NCBI GenBank assembly: GCA_035559535.1
Contig: DATMBG010000036.1
Span: 62,001 to 126,000 of the forward strand
DNA: 64,000 nucleotides
Reading direction: 5' to 3'
Source: Candidatus Limnocylindrales bacterium
Lineage (GTDB): Bacteria > Moduliflexota > Moduliflexia > Moduliflexales > JAUQPW01
Shown: one piece after another, positions 44,037-52,616 of the stretch
Position numbering within the stretch: position 1 is the first letter of the stretch
Layout of the letters: each line of letters starts with the position of its first letter
Made by a program: the position numbers and the translations under genes
The notes under the pieces: generated by a model
Databases searched by the model: none
What the model was told of the DNA's origin: nothing
The model's input: the letters and a program-made list of their open reading frames with translations, nothing else

Positions 44037-45428
44037 ATGGAAAAACGAATTTACGGGTTAGAAAGTGAATATGGTATTATTTTTACCTCCAACGGACGTA
44101 AAACCCTCCCAGTTGAAAAGGTAGTCCGATACCTCTTTGAACAACTGGTCACAACGGAAGGATTTTTGAACGTCTTCCTGGAAAATGGAGCTCGATTCTA
44201 CCAAGATACCGGCTATCATCCCGAATATGCGACCCCGGAATGTACCAACCCCCTGGATCTCGTTCGATATGATAAAGCCGGGGAGCGTATTTTAGAAAAA
44301 CTCCTCAACTACGCTGAATATAAAATAGCCAAAGAAGGGATATCGGGAAACCTGGCCATCTTTAAAAACAATACCGACTTCATAGGTAATTCCTACGGCT
44401 GCCACGAAAATTACCTGGTCGATCGAAATGCCAATTTCTACTACCTGGCCGAGCAACTCATTCCCTTCCTGGTCACCCGACAAGTCTTTTCCGGCTCAGG
44501 TAAGGTTTTCCAGGATCGAAAGGGGGCCGATTATAACATCTCCCAACGGGCCCAACATATCTGTCAGAAAATCTCCGGAACGACCACCAACGACCGGAGT
44601 ATCATCAATACCCGAGATGAACCCCATGCCGATGAGGAAAAATACCGCCGACTTCACGTCATCGTCGGAGACTCCAATATGTCCGAGTTCGTGACCTATC
44701 TGAAAACCGGAACTACGGGTCTGGTTCTCCAAATGATCGAAGATGACTTCATCGACAAAGATCTCTCCCTGCGAAATCCGGTAAAATCCATCAAGGACAT
44801 CTCCTGTGATATTACCTGCAAACGAAAGATCAAGCTGGATAACGGAAAAAAACTCTCTGCCGTGGAAATTCAAAAAGAATATCTGGAACTGGCCCTCCGA
44901 TACTACAGCGCTCGAGACTTCAATCCCATGGTCAAAGATATTCTCCAAAAATGGGAATATATCCTGACCAAACTGGAAGAAAACCCGGAACAGCTCAATA
45001 AAGAACTCGATTGGGTCATGAAAAAGCAATTAATTGAAACCTATATCGACCGGTATAACCTCTCCTGGGGAGATGATCGGGTTCTCATGATCGACCTCCA
45101 ATACCATGATATTCGAACCGATAAAGGCCTTTACTATCTCCTGGAAAAAGAAGGGATGGCCACCCGCATCTGCAGTGATGCAGAAATCGAAGACGCCATG
45201 CAAAATCCACCCCAGGATACCCGGGCGAAACTTCGGGGCGACTTTATCAAACTGGCCAAGGAAAAAAACATCCACTACAACCTGGATTGGAGCTATATCC
45301 GAATCGGAAACCTCCTGGATGTTCGGGTCATGTGTGATAATCCCTTCCAAACCGAGAACCGCCGTATTACAGAACTGATGCGGCTGATTGAACGATCTCG
45401 ACCGGTTCGAAGACGATTCTTCTTCTAA
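44037..45428 (+). CDS. pafA: Pup ligase PafA
   Basis: The 463-residue enzyme is the PafA member of the pair: it starts MEKRIYGLESEYGIIFTSNG, has the ARFYQDTGYHPEYATPEC segment with the catalytic Asp, NNTDFIGNSYGCHENYLVDR, RDEPHADEEKYRRLHVIVG and ends in LRGDFIKLAKEK and MCDNPFQTENRRI, all as in mycobacterial PafA. It uses ATP to phosphorylate the Pup C-terminal glutamate and transfers it to substrate lysines. It closes the operon core. The protein shares strong similarity with Dop at 40552-42036 but lacks the Dop-specific insert between ETEYG and NGAR. Confidence 0.96.
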   Translation: MEKRIYGLESEYGIIFTSNGRKTLPVEKVVRYLFEQLVTTEGFLNVFLENGARFYQDTGYHPEYATPECTNPLDLVRYDKAGERILEKLLNYAEYKIAKEGISGNLAIFKNNTDFIGNSYGCHENYLVDRNANFYYLAEQLIPFLVTRQVFSGSGKVFQDRKGADYNISQRAQHICQKISGTTTNDRSIINTRDEPHADEEKYRRLHVIVGDSNMSEFVTYLKTGTTGLVLQMIEDDFIDKDLSLRNPVKSIKDISCDITCKRKIKLDNGKKLSAVEIQKEYLELALRYYSARDFNPMVKDILQKWEYILTKLEENPEQLNKELDWVMKKQLIETYIDRYNLSWGDDRVLMIDLQYHDIRTDKGLYYLLEKEGMATRICSDAEIEDAMQNPPQDTRAKLRGDFIKLAKEKNIHYNLDWSYIRIGNLLDVRVMCDNPFQTENRRITELMRLIERSRPVRRRFFF

Positions 45429-45575
45429 AGGGCCGTTTCTGACTTATCTTCTGGGGCGAATGGATAAAATCCACAAAATCTCCCCATCGCCCCTTCATCT
45501 CCCTTATCCTGCCCCCAAGGATAGAGAAGGAAAGAAAAGGTGCCGACGGTGATTTCCTATGCGGTAAAATAAATT

Positions 45576-46733
45576 ATGTACTTACCTGACTACCAAAACG
45601 GAAGTATCGTCAACTTAATAAGCTCCATCTCAAAATCCTTAGGAGATACCCCCCTTTACGAACCTTTAGAAACCTTAAAACCAGAATTATGGTCCGGATC
45701 CAGAACTCTCCTCCTGATGGTTTTGGATGGATTAGGTTATGAATATTTAATCAATTACGGAAAAGGAAGTATCCTCTATGAAAATCTTAAAGATAAACTG
45801 ACTTCTGTATTTCCTTCCACCACAGCAGCCAGTTTAACCACCTTTGTCACCGGACTTGCACCCCAACAACATGCCATTACCGGCTGGTTTATGTATCTGA
45901 AAGAGCTGGGAACGGTTTCTGCCATCTTACCCTTTAAGCCGAGAAATGGTGGGGTTTCCTTTAGTCAAACCCAGGTTGAACCCAGAAAAATATTCGATCA
46001 ACCGTCCATCTTTGAGAAAATTAAAGTCCCTTCCTATGTGGTGACCCACAAAGATTTTGTCAAATCCGACTATACCTGTGCAACTACGGGAAAAACAAAA
46101 CGGGTCTATTATCGTAATCTGAAAGGATTCTTTAAAAAGATAAAAAGAATTATTCGCTGGCATCCCCATCGGAAGTTTATTTATGCCTATTGGTCCGAGT
46201 TCGATCGTTTGTGCCACAAGTATGGGACCAGAAGTAAAGAAGTTACCGACCATTTTGCCGATTTAAACAAAAGATTAGCGGCGTTTTTAAACTCCATAGA
46301 AGGGACCCATACCACCATAATTATTACGGCAGATCATGGCCTTTTGGATACCGATACCTCCCACGTTATCCAATTAAAAAACCATCCTAAACTCGCTGAA
46401 ACTTTGATACTTCCCTTATGTGGAGAGCCCCGGGTAGCCTATTGTTATGTTCGTCCATCCAAAACCAGGCAATTTGAAGAGTATATAGCGACCCATCTGG
46501 CTGAGTATGGGGAGCTTTATAGAAGTGAAGAATTGGTCGAGAAGAATTATTTCGGCTTATTTGAACCCCATAAAAATTTATTCGATAGAATTGGAGATTA
46601 CACCTTCATTCTAAAGGACCGGTATATCCTCAAGGATTTTCTTCTCGGTGAAAAAGAGCAGTTTAATATTGGGAACCATGGGGGTTTAAGTCGAGAAGAA
46701 ATATTTGTTCCTTTGATTGTTATCCAAAGGTAA
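45576..46733 (+). CDS. Alkaline-phosphatase-superfamily phosphodiesterase / pyrophosphatase
   Basis: The 385-residue protein matches the type I phosphodiesterase/nucleotide pyrophosphatase group (PF01663): LLLMVLDGLGYEYL with the first metal Asp, the nucleophile Thr in VFPSTTAASLTTFVTG (~residue 74), YWSEFDRLCHKYG, and IIITADHGLLDTDTSHVI with paired metal ligands plus a late His in NIGNHGGLSREE. No signal peptide is apparent, so it is likely cytoplasmic. It lies 147 bases after pafA on the same strand and may belong to the proteasome transcript. The substrate (nucleotide, phosphodiester or phosphonate type) is unknown. Confidence 0.85.
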   Translation: MYLPDYQNGSIVNLISSISKSLGDTPLYEPLETLKPELWSGSRTLLLMVLDGLGYEYLINYGKGSILYENLKDKLTSVFPSTTAASLTTFVTGLAPQQHAITGWFMYLKELGTVSAILPFKPRNGGVSFSQTQVEPRKIFDQPSIFEKIKVPSYVVTHKDFVKSDYTCATTGKTKRVYYRNLKGFFKKIKRIIRWHPHRKFIYAYWSEFDRLCHKYGTRSKEVTDHFADLNKRLAAFLNSIEGTHTTIIITADHGLLDTDTSHVIQLKNHPKLAETLILPLCGEPRVAYCYVRPSKTRQFEEYIATHLAEYGELYRSEELVEKNYFGLFEPHKNLFDRIGDYTFILKDRYILKDFLLGEKEQFNIGNHGGLSREEIFVPLIVIQR

Positions 46734-46762
46734 ATTTATTTCCTTTACTTCGAGCCTGCTCT

Positions 46763-46804
46763 CCCTCACCCCCTCTCCTGAAGCTTCAGGAGAGGGGGTG
46801 AGGG
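46763..46804. terminator. Perfect 42-bp palindrome between convergent genes
   Basis: Arms of 21 bases (CCCTCACCCCCTCTCCTGAAG and its exact complement) meet without a loop at AAGCTT. It lies 30 bases after the phosphodiesterase stop and ~100 bases from the opposing stop at 46908, so it is well placed as a bidirectional terminator. Tandem GAGACAAGG-type units (46805-46859) follow. The CTGAAGCTTCAGGAGAGGGG part also occurs at 16551-16570. Confidence 0.65.
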
Positions 46805-46907
46805 GGAGACAAGGCGAAGGGCCTCCCCGTCCCCTTGTCTCCTCGTCCCTTTGTCTCAAAAAGGGGGCCGATCCTGCTCTTGATTCCTCTGATTTCCTGT
46901 TTTGATA

Positions 46908-47651
46908 CTAAAAGAGGCGTAAGGCGATGATAATCCCAAAACCTACCACAACCGCACGGAGCAGTTTAGGAGGTAAGCGCTGGGCCAGGCGGGCCCCGGC
47001 GTAGCCACCGACAATGGAGGCTCCGGCCATAATTCCGGCAGCACCGAGATCTGCCGCACCGGTTAAAATAAAATAAAAGGCAGCGATTCCGTTGATAAGG
47101 GTGGCAAAAAAAACCTTGAGGGCATTGGCAGATTGCAAATCTTCGGGCATAAAAATAGCCATAGCGGCAAGCATGAGAATGCCAATACCTGCACCAAAGT
47201 AACCACCATAAACGGAGATGAGGAACTGGACGATCCACAGGGCTCGTGAAGCCCCCTTAGGATTTGTTTTGGTTCGCCGGGTTACCCACCTTCCAACCTG
47301 CCCCTGTACAACCAGCAGGGCACAGGCAAGTAAAATAAGGTAGGGGACGATGAGTCGGAAGGCTTTTTCAGGAGTGTGTAAGAGAATAACAGAACCCAGA
47401 AGTCCACCCAGAAGTGAAGGAAGTGCAAGGGCCATGGCCTGTTTTCGTTTATACCAGATACGTAAGCGATAAGCCCAAACACTGGCCAGAGATCCAGGCC
47501 ACAGGGCCACCGTACTGGTAGCGTTTGCCATAACAGCAGGCAAGCCGCTCAAAAACAGAGCCGGGAAACTGATCAAGGAACCCCCACCGGCGACCGCATT
47601 TATAAAACCGGCTCCCAGCCCCGCAGCCACAATAAGCAAAAATTTTTGCAT
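46908..47651 (-). CDS. TauE/SafE family sulfite exporter-like permease
   Basis: The 247-residue inner-membrane protein has about eight helices and the family signatures GAGFINAVAGGGSLISFPALFLSGLPAVMANATSTVAL-like start (split: GAGFINAVAGGGSLISFPAL, then LPAVMANATSTVAL) and the repeat YGGYFGAGIGILMLAAMAIF. Members export sulfite, sulfoacetate or other organic anions, or act in metal-linked transport. The internal duplication around the two Gly-rich motifs is normal. It starts 23 bases downstream of the DUF89 gene on the same strand. Confidence 0.9.
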   Translation of the reverse strand: MQKFLLIVAAGLGAGFINAVAGGGSLISFPALFLSGLPAVMANATSTVALWPGSLASVWAYRLRIWYKRKQAMALALPSLLGGLLGSVILLHTPEKAFRLIVPYLILLACALLVVQGQVGRWVTRRTKTNPKGASRALWIVQFLISVYGGYFGAGIGILMLAAMAIFMPEDLQSANALKVFFATLINGIAAFYFILTGAADLGAAGIMAGASIVGGYAGARLAQRLPPKLLRAVVVGFGIIIALRLF

Positions 47652-47673
47652 CTATCCATCGGACCTTCTCATT

Positions 47674-48522
47674 TTAAAATAGAAGTACATTATCTCCTTT
47701 TTTAACTCCCAGACTCCGGGCTACCGGTTCACAGTTTGCCCTGAGTAAACAGGCGATATTCTCTCGAACCCCAAACAGGGTCTGATAATAACTCATTCCC
47801 TTGGCAAGGACCAGGTCCGAGTTGTCCCATACATCGATGAATCCTTCCGACATGGTCTGGAGGGTTAAGCCTTCCTGGTCCCGGGTATGGGGAATAACTA
47901 CCCCGTACTCATCCAAACCCATCTCCATGACATCCTCTACCGTCGCATCATTCAGGATCGGCTCTTCTTTCGGGGAAATGACCACCGTTTTGCCCATCTC
48001 AACCAATCGCTTTAAGATCAGCTTATCGAAAACAATCTCCCCACAGTTATCCGTTAAGAATAAAACACTATCGACCCCTTGAAGGACTTCTTCCAGTTTT
48101 TTACTCTCATCAATGGCAAAACCGGTTTGTAAGCCCTGTTGGATAAGTTGAATGAGATTTTCAGCTACCTCAAAGCTCGTATAGTCGGCCACCGTTGCAT
48201 CGATGGCGTTACTGGTAGTAGCTACAAGGAAAGCCTCTCTTAGAGTTTTTACCTTCGGTGAGATGATTTCAAAAACCTGTTTGGCGACCTCATTACTTTT
48301 CTTTTTAAACTTCAGATAAGGGTCCCCGGTGGCCGCATTTTTGATCATTCTATGAATCTCGGTGCCCAGTAAGGCGGGCGTGGCACCTTGAAAGGAATTC
48401 TGGAGTTTATCGATGGCCCATAACATGGTTTCATAGCGGGAATTCCATTCTTCAAAGGCCAGATCACAAGCTTCTCGAGCCTGACGCATCAGGCATTCTG
48501 CACAGATATAGGTCGTTTCCAT
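47674..48522 (-). CDS. DUF89/ARMT1-like metal-dependent phosphatase
   Basis: The 282-residue protein starts with a Cys-x2-Cys pair (YICAECLMRQAREACD) and carries the DUF89 metal-site core FLTDNCGEIVFDKLIL (~residues 163-178), then VVISPKEEPILNDATVEDV and an IDVWDNSDLVLAKGMSYYQTL segment with the third acidic ligand. DUF89 proteins are metal-dependent phosphatases thought to remove damaged phosphometabolites. A clean AGGAGGTAAGGT precedes the ATG. Upstream by 10 bases is the small DUF4177-like gene; the exporter follows, so the three form an operon. Confidence 0.88.
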   Translation of the reverse strand: METTYICAECLMRQAREACDLAFEEWNSRYETMLWAIDKLQNSFQGATPALLGTEIHRMIKNAATGDPYLKFKKKSNEVAKQVFEIISPKVKTLREAFLVATTSNAIDATVADYTSFEVAENLIQLIQQGLQTGFAIDESKKLEEVLQGVDSVLFLTDNCGEIVFDKLILKRLVEMGKTVVISPKEEPILNDATVEDVMEMGLDEYGVVIPHTRDQEGLTLQTMSEGFIDVWDNSDLVLAKGMSYYQTLFGVRENIACLLRANCEPVARSLGVKKGDNVLLF

Positions 48523-48532
48523 ACCTTACCTC

Positions 48533-48721
48533 CTACTCTTCTTCCGGGGCTTCCCGGATAAAGAAAATAAAAGCCATCGAGGGTCTCCGCGAAGCCGGTG
48601 TAACCACAAAATGAATCCCTTCAAAGTTCCAACCTTTACGTACCCACTCGTTGACGGAAGCTTCAATGGTTTCATCGGTGACAATATTTAGCTCTACCAC
48701 TTTGTAGGTAATCGTAGCCAT
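48533..48721 (-). CDS. DUF4177-like small protein
   Basis: The 62-residue protein (YKVVELNIVTDETIEASVNE, then GWNFEGIHFVV and MAFIFFIRE) has the beta-alpha-beta pattern of DUF4177-like proteins. No catalytic residues are obvious. It is the first gene of a probable three-gene unit with the DUF89 phosphatase and the TauE/SafE exporter. Confidence 0.7.
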   Translation of the reverse strand: MATITYKVVELNIVTDETIEASVNEWVRKGWNFEGIHFVVTPASRRPSMAFIFFIREAPEEE

Positions 48722-49134
48722 AACCGTTTTAACTCCCTATGAAAATTCGGAAAAACCTTAAAAATAGTAATATTCAAATTTTATGCCGAATCTAAGGAGT
48801 GTCAAGGTAAAATTTAAATAACAGGCAGAAAAGGATTTATACCCTATTTCAATACCGACCTGATATAAGGTGGATAGGTTTTGGATATGCGATGAGGAAG
48901 TGGAAACCGAATGAGGGATGGAAAGTTCCCGGGAGTTTGCCGGCCAGGAGGCAATTCTATCCCGTAGAGCGTGTCTGAAAAGCTACGGTTTCTTCTTATT
49001 GCGAATATTCAGTTTCGAGCATAAAGGTCCGATTCCCCTCTCCTGTCAACCGGAACAGTACGAAGTTATTGTCAAAACCTTTTAAGCACTAAAATCTTGA
49101 AACTTCCCAAGTATAACTTCCAGATTCATCCGGG
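48722..49134. other. Intergenic region without recognised features
   Basis: About 410 bases between the DUF4177-like gene start and the end of the E2 gene. No gene, RNA or repeat is recognised; promoters for the leftward unit at 48.7 kb should lie here. Confidence 0.4.
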
Positions 49135-50457
49135 TTAAAGCAATTCCAGGGTGGTTAAGTCCATGGTTTCCAGATTTTGTTTAACTTTATCGATAAATTG
49201 AGCGGCTATGATTCCGTCGATGATCCGATGATCAAAGGAAAGAGACAGGTACATCATGGAGCGGATGGCGATGGCCTCATTTTCCAAAACTACAGGCCGT
49301 TTCACGATGGCTCCTACGCCTAAAATTGCCGCCTGGGGTTGATGGATAATGGGGGTTGCAAAGAGAGTTCCATACATGCCCGTATTGGTGATACTGAAGG
49401 TTCCCTTTTCCACATCGGCGGGAGTTAATTTACGTTCTCTGGCTCTTCGGGCCAGGTCCTCTACTTCCCGGGCCAATCCTAAAATACTCTTCTCATCGGC
49501 AGCTTTGATCACAGGTACCAGAAGTCCATCTTCCAAAGCTACGGCAATTCCTATATGGATATCCTTATGTAGGATGATCCCTTCGTCGGACCAACTGGAA
49601 TTGACCATTGGATAAGCTTTTAATGCACCCACCGTTGCTTTAATGATAAAGGGAAGGTAAGTGAGATTAACCCCTTCTTTCTGGAGAAATTGTTCTTTGA
49701 TTTTCTCCCGGAATTTGACAATGGCAGTCATATCGACTTCCACAACGGCTGTGACATGGGGGGAAGTGTGTACGCTACGGACCATATGTTCGGCGATGGC
49801 CTTACGCATCGGGGTCAGGGGAATTAGCACATCCCCTTTTTCAAGGGTTACCCGTGGAGTAGGAGTAACGGGAGGTTTTTCAGGCATTTTGATGGCCGGT
49901 TCAACCGGAGAAGGAATGACTTCTTTTTCTGCTTCTGCTTTTTTCTTCTGGGCCCGTACTTGGATATATTTTAGGAGATCCTCTTTGGTGACTCTTCCTC
50001 CGAGACCGCTTCCCTGGATTTGCTCCAATTCTTCCAGGCTAATTCCTTCTTTCTGAGCGATATTTCGAACCACCGGAGAATAATAATGCCGGGGTTCCCT
50101 TCCCTTACTTTCCGGTTTAAATTCGGTAAGCTTTTCTGCAGAGGGTTTCTCAGGCTGCGGAACCCCTGCCTGGGGAGGAACCGATTCTAGAGGAGGCGGC
50201 TTAGCCATAACTTGTTCGCCGGAGGGGGCAATTTCGGCCATTTCTTTGCCGACCTGGACCACACCTCCTTCTGGAACCATAATTTTGGATAAAATTCCAC
50301 TCGCCGGGGAAGGTATTTCAGAGTCGATTTTATCTGTACTGACTTCCAGGAGCGGCTCATCTTTCTCTACCCGTTCCCCTTCTTTCTTCAACCATTTCAA
50401 GACGGTTCCCTCTGCAATACTTTCCCCCAGTTGTGGCATCACAACCTTAACAGGCAT
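49135..50457 (-). CDS. 2-oxoacid dehydrogenase E2 (dihydrolipoamide acyltransferase)
   Basis: From ATG 50457 the 440-residue protein starts MPVKVVMPQLGESIAEG, the usual first residues of E2. One lipoyl domain carries the lipoylated Lys in VSTDKIDSEIPSPASG (~residue 43), a Pro/Glu/Lys-rich linker, a peripheral-subunit-binding domain (YYSPVVRNIAQKEGISLEEL) and the catalytic acyltransferase domain ending in SFDHRIIDGIIAAQF with the His-x3-Asp-Gly site. It transfers the acyl group from E1 to CoA. The substrate could be pyruvate, acetoin or branched-chain oxoacids. The longer start at 50520 lies within a repeat and is not preferred. Confidence 0.93.
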   Translation of the reverse strand: MPVKVVMPQLGESIAEGTVLKWLKKEGERVEKDEPLLEVSTDKIDSEIPSPASGILSKIMVPEGGVVQVGKEMAEIAPSGEQVMAKPPPLESVPPQAGVPQPEKPSAEKLTEFKPESKGREPRHYYSPVVRNIAQKEGISLEELEQIQGSGLGGRVTKEDLLKYIQVRAQKKKAEAEKEVIPSPVEPAIKMPEKPPVTPTPRVTLEKGDVLIPLTPMRKAIAEHMVRSVHTSPHVTAVVEVDMTAIVKFREKIKEQFLQKEGVNLTYLPFIIKATVGALKAYPMVNSSWSDEGIILHKDIHIGIAVALEDGLLVPVIKAADEKSILGLAREVEDLARRARERKLTPADVEKGTFSITNTGMYGTLFATPIIHQPQAAILGVGAIVKRPVVLENEAIAIRSMMYLSLSFDHRIIDGIIAAQFIDKVKQNLETMDLTTLELL

Positions 50458-50465
50458 AATGAGTG

Positions 50466-50560
50466 TCTGGTATCCGTTCTCCATTGTCCGTTGTAAGCGG
50501 TTCCTTATCTGTTCCGACAATCCCTTAATCCCCTACAACGGACAGCGAATAACGGACAAA
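50466..50560. repeat. GTCCGTTGT-type repeat between E1alpha and E2 genes
   Basis: Units such as CCATTGTCCGTTGTA on one side and TACAACGGACAGCGAATAACGGAC-type units (starting TACAACGGACAGCG) on the other form imperfect hairpins filling the whole gap between the two coding regions. The family is the same as at 43264-43327 and 56213-56255. Confidence 0.7.
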
Positions 50561-50561
50561 A

Positions 50562-51524
50562 TTAGTCAGCATATACACCTTCCAGGGCCTCTTCGGGTTC
50601 CGGCCAGGGACTATTCTCGGCGAACTGGACGGCCTCTTCGATCTCTTTTTCTATACGGGTCTCTATTTCGCTCTGGATGGTTTTATTAAGGATTTTATGA
50701 TTCCTCAGATATTTTTCAAATCGATCGATGGGATCCTTTTTAGCCCATTCTTCCAGCAATTGCTTGGGTACGTAGAAAGCATCGTCATGTTCTGCATGGC
50801 CCCGCATTCTCATGGTTTTTGACTCAATAAAAGTAGGACCCTTACCGCTCCGAGCGTTTTCTACGGCTGCCTTCGTTACTTCATAAACGGCCAAAACATC
50901 GTTACCGTCGACAACGACGCCAGGTATTCCATAAGCCTTGGCACGATCCACCAGATCCACAAGGGCCGTTTGTTTGCTTAGAGGCGTCGAGTAGGCATAT
51001 TGATTATTTTCGCAGATTACCACCAGGGGGAGTTTATGAACCCCGGCGAAGTTCATCCCCTCATGGAAGAGTCCTGTGCTGGTTCCACCATCTCCGATGT
51101 ACGTCAAAACGACCCTTTTTTCCCGTCTTAATTTGAAAGAAAGGGCAATTCCAGAACAAACTACGATGGTTTCTCCTAGCATACTGATGGGGGCAATAAC
51201 CCCGAGTTTCAGATCTCCCATATGAAGGTTAAGGTCTTTTCCACGGGTATAACCGGTTTTTTTGCCCATATATTGGGCAAAAATTTTGGCCGGGGTAAAC
51301 CCTCGGACGAGGGCTGCGCCGACATCCCTTTGCAGGGGAGCCAGAATATCCTCTTTCTCTAAAGCCCAGGCTGAGCCAATAGCCGTAGCCTCATTACCCC
51401 AACCACTGTAAACTCCGCCATAGAGCTTCCCCTGGCGATACAACTTTGAGGCCCGATCATCTATGGCCCGAATGAGTTTCATGTAATAATAGATTTTTAA
51501 AAGCTCATCTTTTTTAAGATTCAT
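50562..51524 (-). CDS. 2-oxoacid dehydrogenase E1 alpha subunit
   Basis: The 320-residue ThDP enzyme subunit shows YRQGKLYGGVYSGWGNEA, then GDGGTSTGLFHEGMNFAG (the ThDP motif GDG-x~25-NN, ending ENNQYAYSTP) and the conserved loop TMRMRGHAEHDDAFY that in relatives is phosphorylated or contacts lipoyl domains. With the beta subunit (51619-52593) it decarboxylates a 2-oxoacid or cleaves acetoin and passes the acyl group to E2. About 95 bases separate it from the beta gene. The motifs do not separate pyruvate from acetoin use. Confidence 0.93.
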   Translation of the reverse strand: MNLKKDELLKIYYYMKLIRAIDDRASKLYRQGKLYGGVYSGWGNEATAIGSAWALEKEDILAPLQRDVGAALVRGFTPAKIFAQYMGKKTGYTRGKDLNLHMGDLKLGVIAPISMLGETIVVCSGIALSFKLRREKRVVLTYIGDGGTSTGLFHEGMNFAGVHKLPLVVICENNQYAYSTPLSKQTALVDLVDRAKAYGIPGVVVDGNDVLAVYEVTKAAVENARSGKGPTFIESKTMRMRGHAEHDDAFYVPKQLLEEWAKKDPIDRFEKYLRNHKILNKTIQSEIETRIEKEIEEAVQFAENSPWPEPEEALEGVYAD

Positions 51525-51618
51525 AATTTAAGAAAGAATGAAAATGTAAAGAGAACGAGAGTTTGGGAGTTTAGTTCTGTCTTTTGCTCTCCCATTCTCC
51601 CTCTTCTCCCTTATCCCT

Positions 51619-52593
51619 TTAATAGGCTGCCAGCTTCTCCAGCGCTTCGACAATATCCTCCACCTGAGGTAAGAAGAAGTTCTCTAAAGGGGGACTATAA
51701 GGCACGGGGGTATCAATGGAAGCTACCCGCAGAACGGGTCCATCGAGATATTCAAAGGCCTCCTCGGAGATAATCGCGGCAAGCTCAGCTCCAAATCCAC
51801 CGGTTTTGGTATCTTCATGGACGATCACAACCTTATTGGTTTTTTTGATGGATTCTAAAAGCGTTTCCTTATCCAGGGGAATGAGCGTTCTTAGATCTAC
51901 AACCTCCACACTGACCCCTTTTTCGGCCATTTTCTCTGCCGCTTCCAGGGACTTATGGAGGGTTCCCCCGTAGGTTAAAAGGGTGATATGATGGCCCCGT
52001 CTTTTTATATCGGCTTTTCCCAAAGGCACTATATAATCTTCATCGGGAATGGTTCCTTTAATTCTTCGATAAAGGAATTTATGCTCAAAATACAGCACCG
52101 GGTTATTATCCCGGATGGAAGCCTTAAGCAGACCTTTGGCATCATAAGGAGTAGCCGGAGCCACTACTTTTAGACCGGGAACATGGGTAAACCAGGCTTC
52201 TGGATTTTGAGAATGGAAGGGGCCTGCATTCATTCCTCCCCCGGAAGGACATCGAATCACAATAGGGACTTTAGCCCCCCACCGGTAATGGGCTTTAGCT
52301 GCCCAGTTTACAATGGGATCAAAGCAACAGGAGATAAAATCTGCAAACTGCATCTCGGCGACCGGCCGCATACCCATCAAAGCAGCTCCAATAGAGGCTC
52401 CCACAATGGCCCCTTCGGATAAAGGGGTATCGATAACCCGTTCTTCTCCAAACTCTTCCAGTAAGCCGGCGGTTACTTTAAAGGCCCCCCCATAAACACC
52501 GATGTCTTCCCCCAATAGGAACACATCTTTATCCCGAGCCATCTCTTCTCGAAGGGCTTCACGAATAGCTTCTAAATAGGTAACCTCTCTCAT
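51619..52593 (-). CDS. 2-oxoacid dehydrogenase E1 beta subunit
   Basis: The 324-residue transketolase-like subunit has REALREEMARDKDVFLLGED, then EGAIVGASIGAALMGMRPV, MQFADFISCCFDPIVNWAAK and FHSQNPEAWFTHVPGLKVV, all standard for the PDH/acetoin/branched-chain E1 beta family. The C-terminal half binds the partner and E2. GGAGGTTAG precedes the ATG. It follows the TrpB2 gene by 23 bases, so the four genes TrpB2, E1beta, E1alpha, E2 look like one leftward operon; the beta-before-alpha order is the reverse of most PDH operons. Confidence 0.93.
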   Translation of the reverse strand: MREVTYLEAIREALREEMARDKDVFLLGEDIGVYGGAFKVTAGLLEEFGEERVIDTPLSEGAIVGASIGAALMGMRPVAEMQFADFISCCFDPIVNWAAKAHYRWGAKVPIVIRCPSGGGMNAGPFHSQNPEAWFTHVPGLKVVAPATPYDAKGLLKASIRDNNPVLYFEHKFLYRRIKGTIPDEDYIVPLGKADIKRRGHHITLLTYGGTLHKSLEAAEKMAEKGVSVEVVDLRTLIPLDKETLLESIKKTNKVVIVHEDTKTGGFGAELAAIISEEAFEYLDGPVLRVASIDTPVPYSPPLENFFLPQVEDIVEALEKLAAY

Positions 52594-52616
52594 GATTTCT
52601 AACCTCCGATTTTTCC

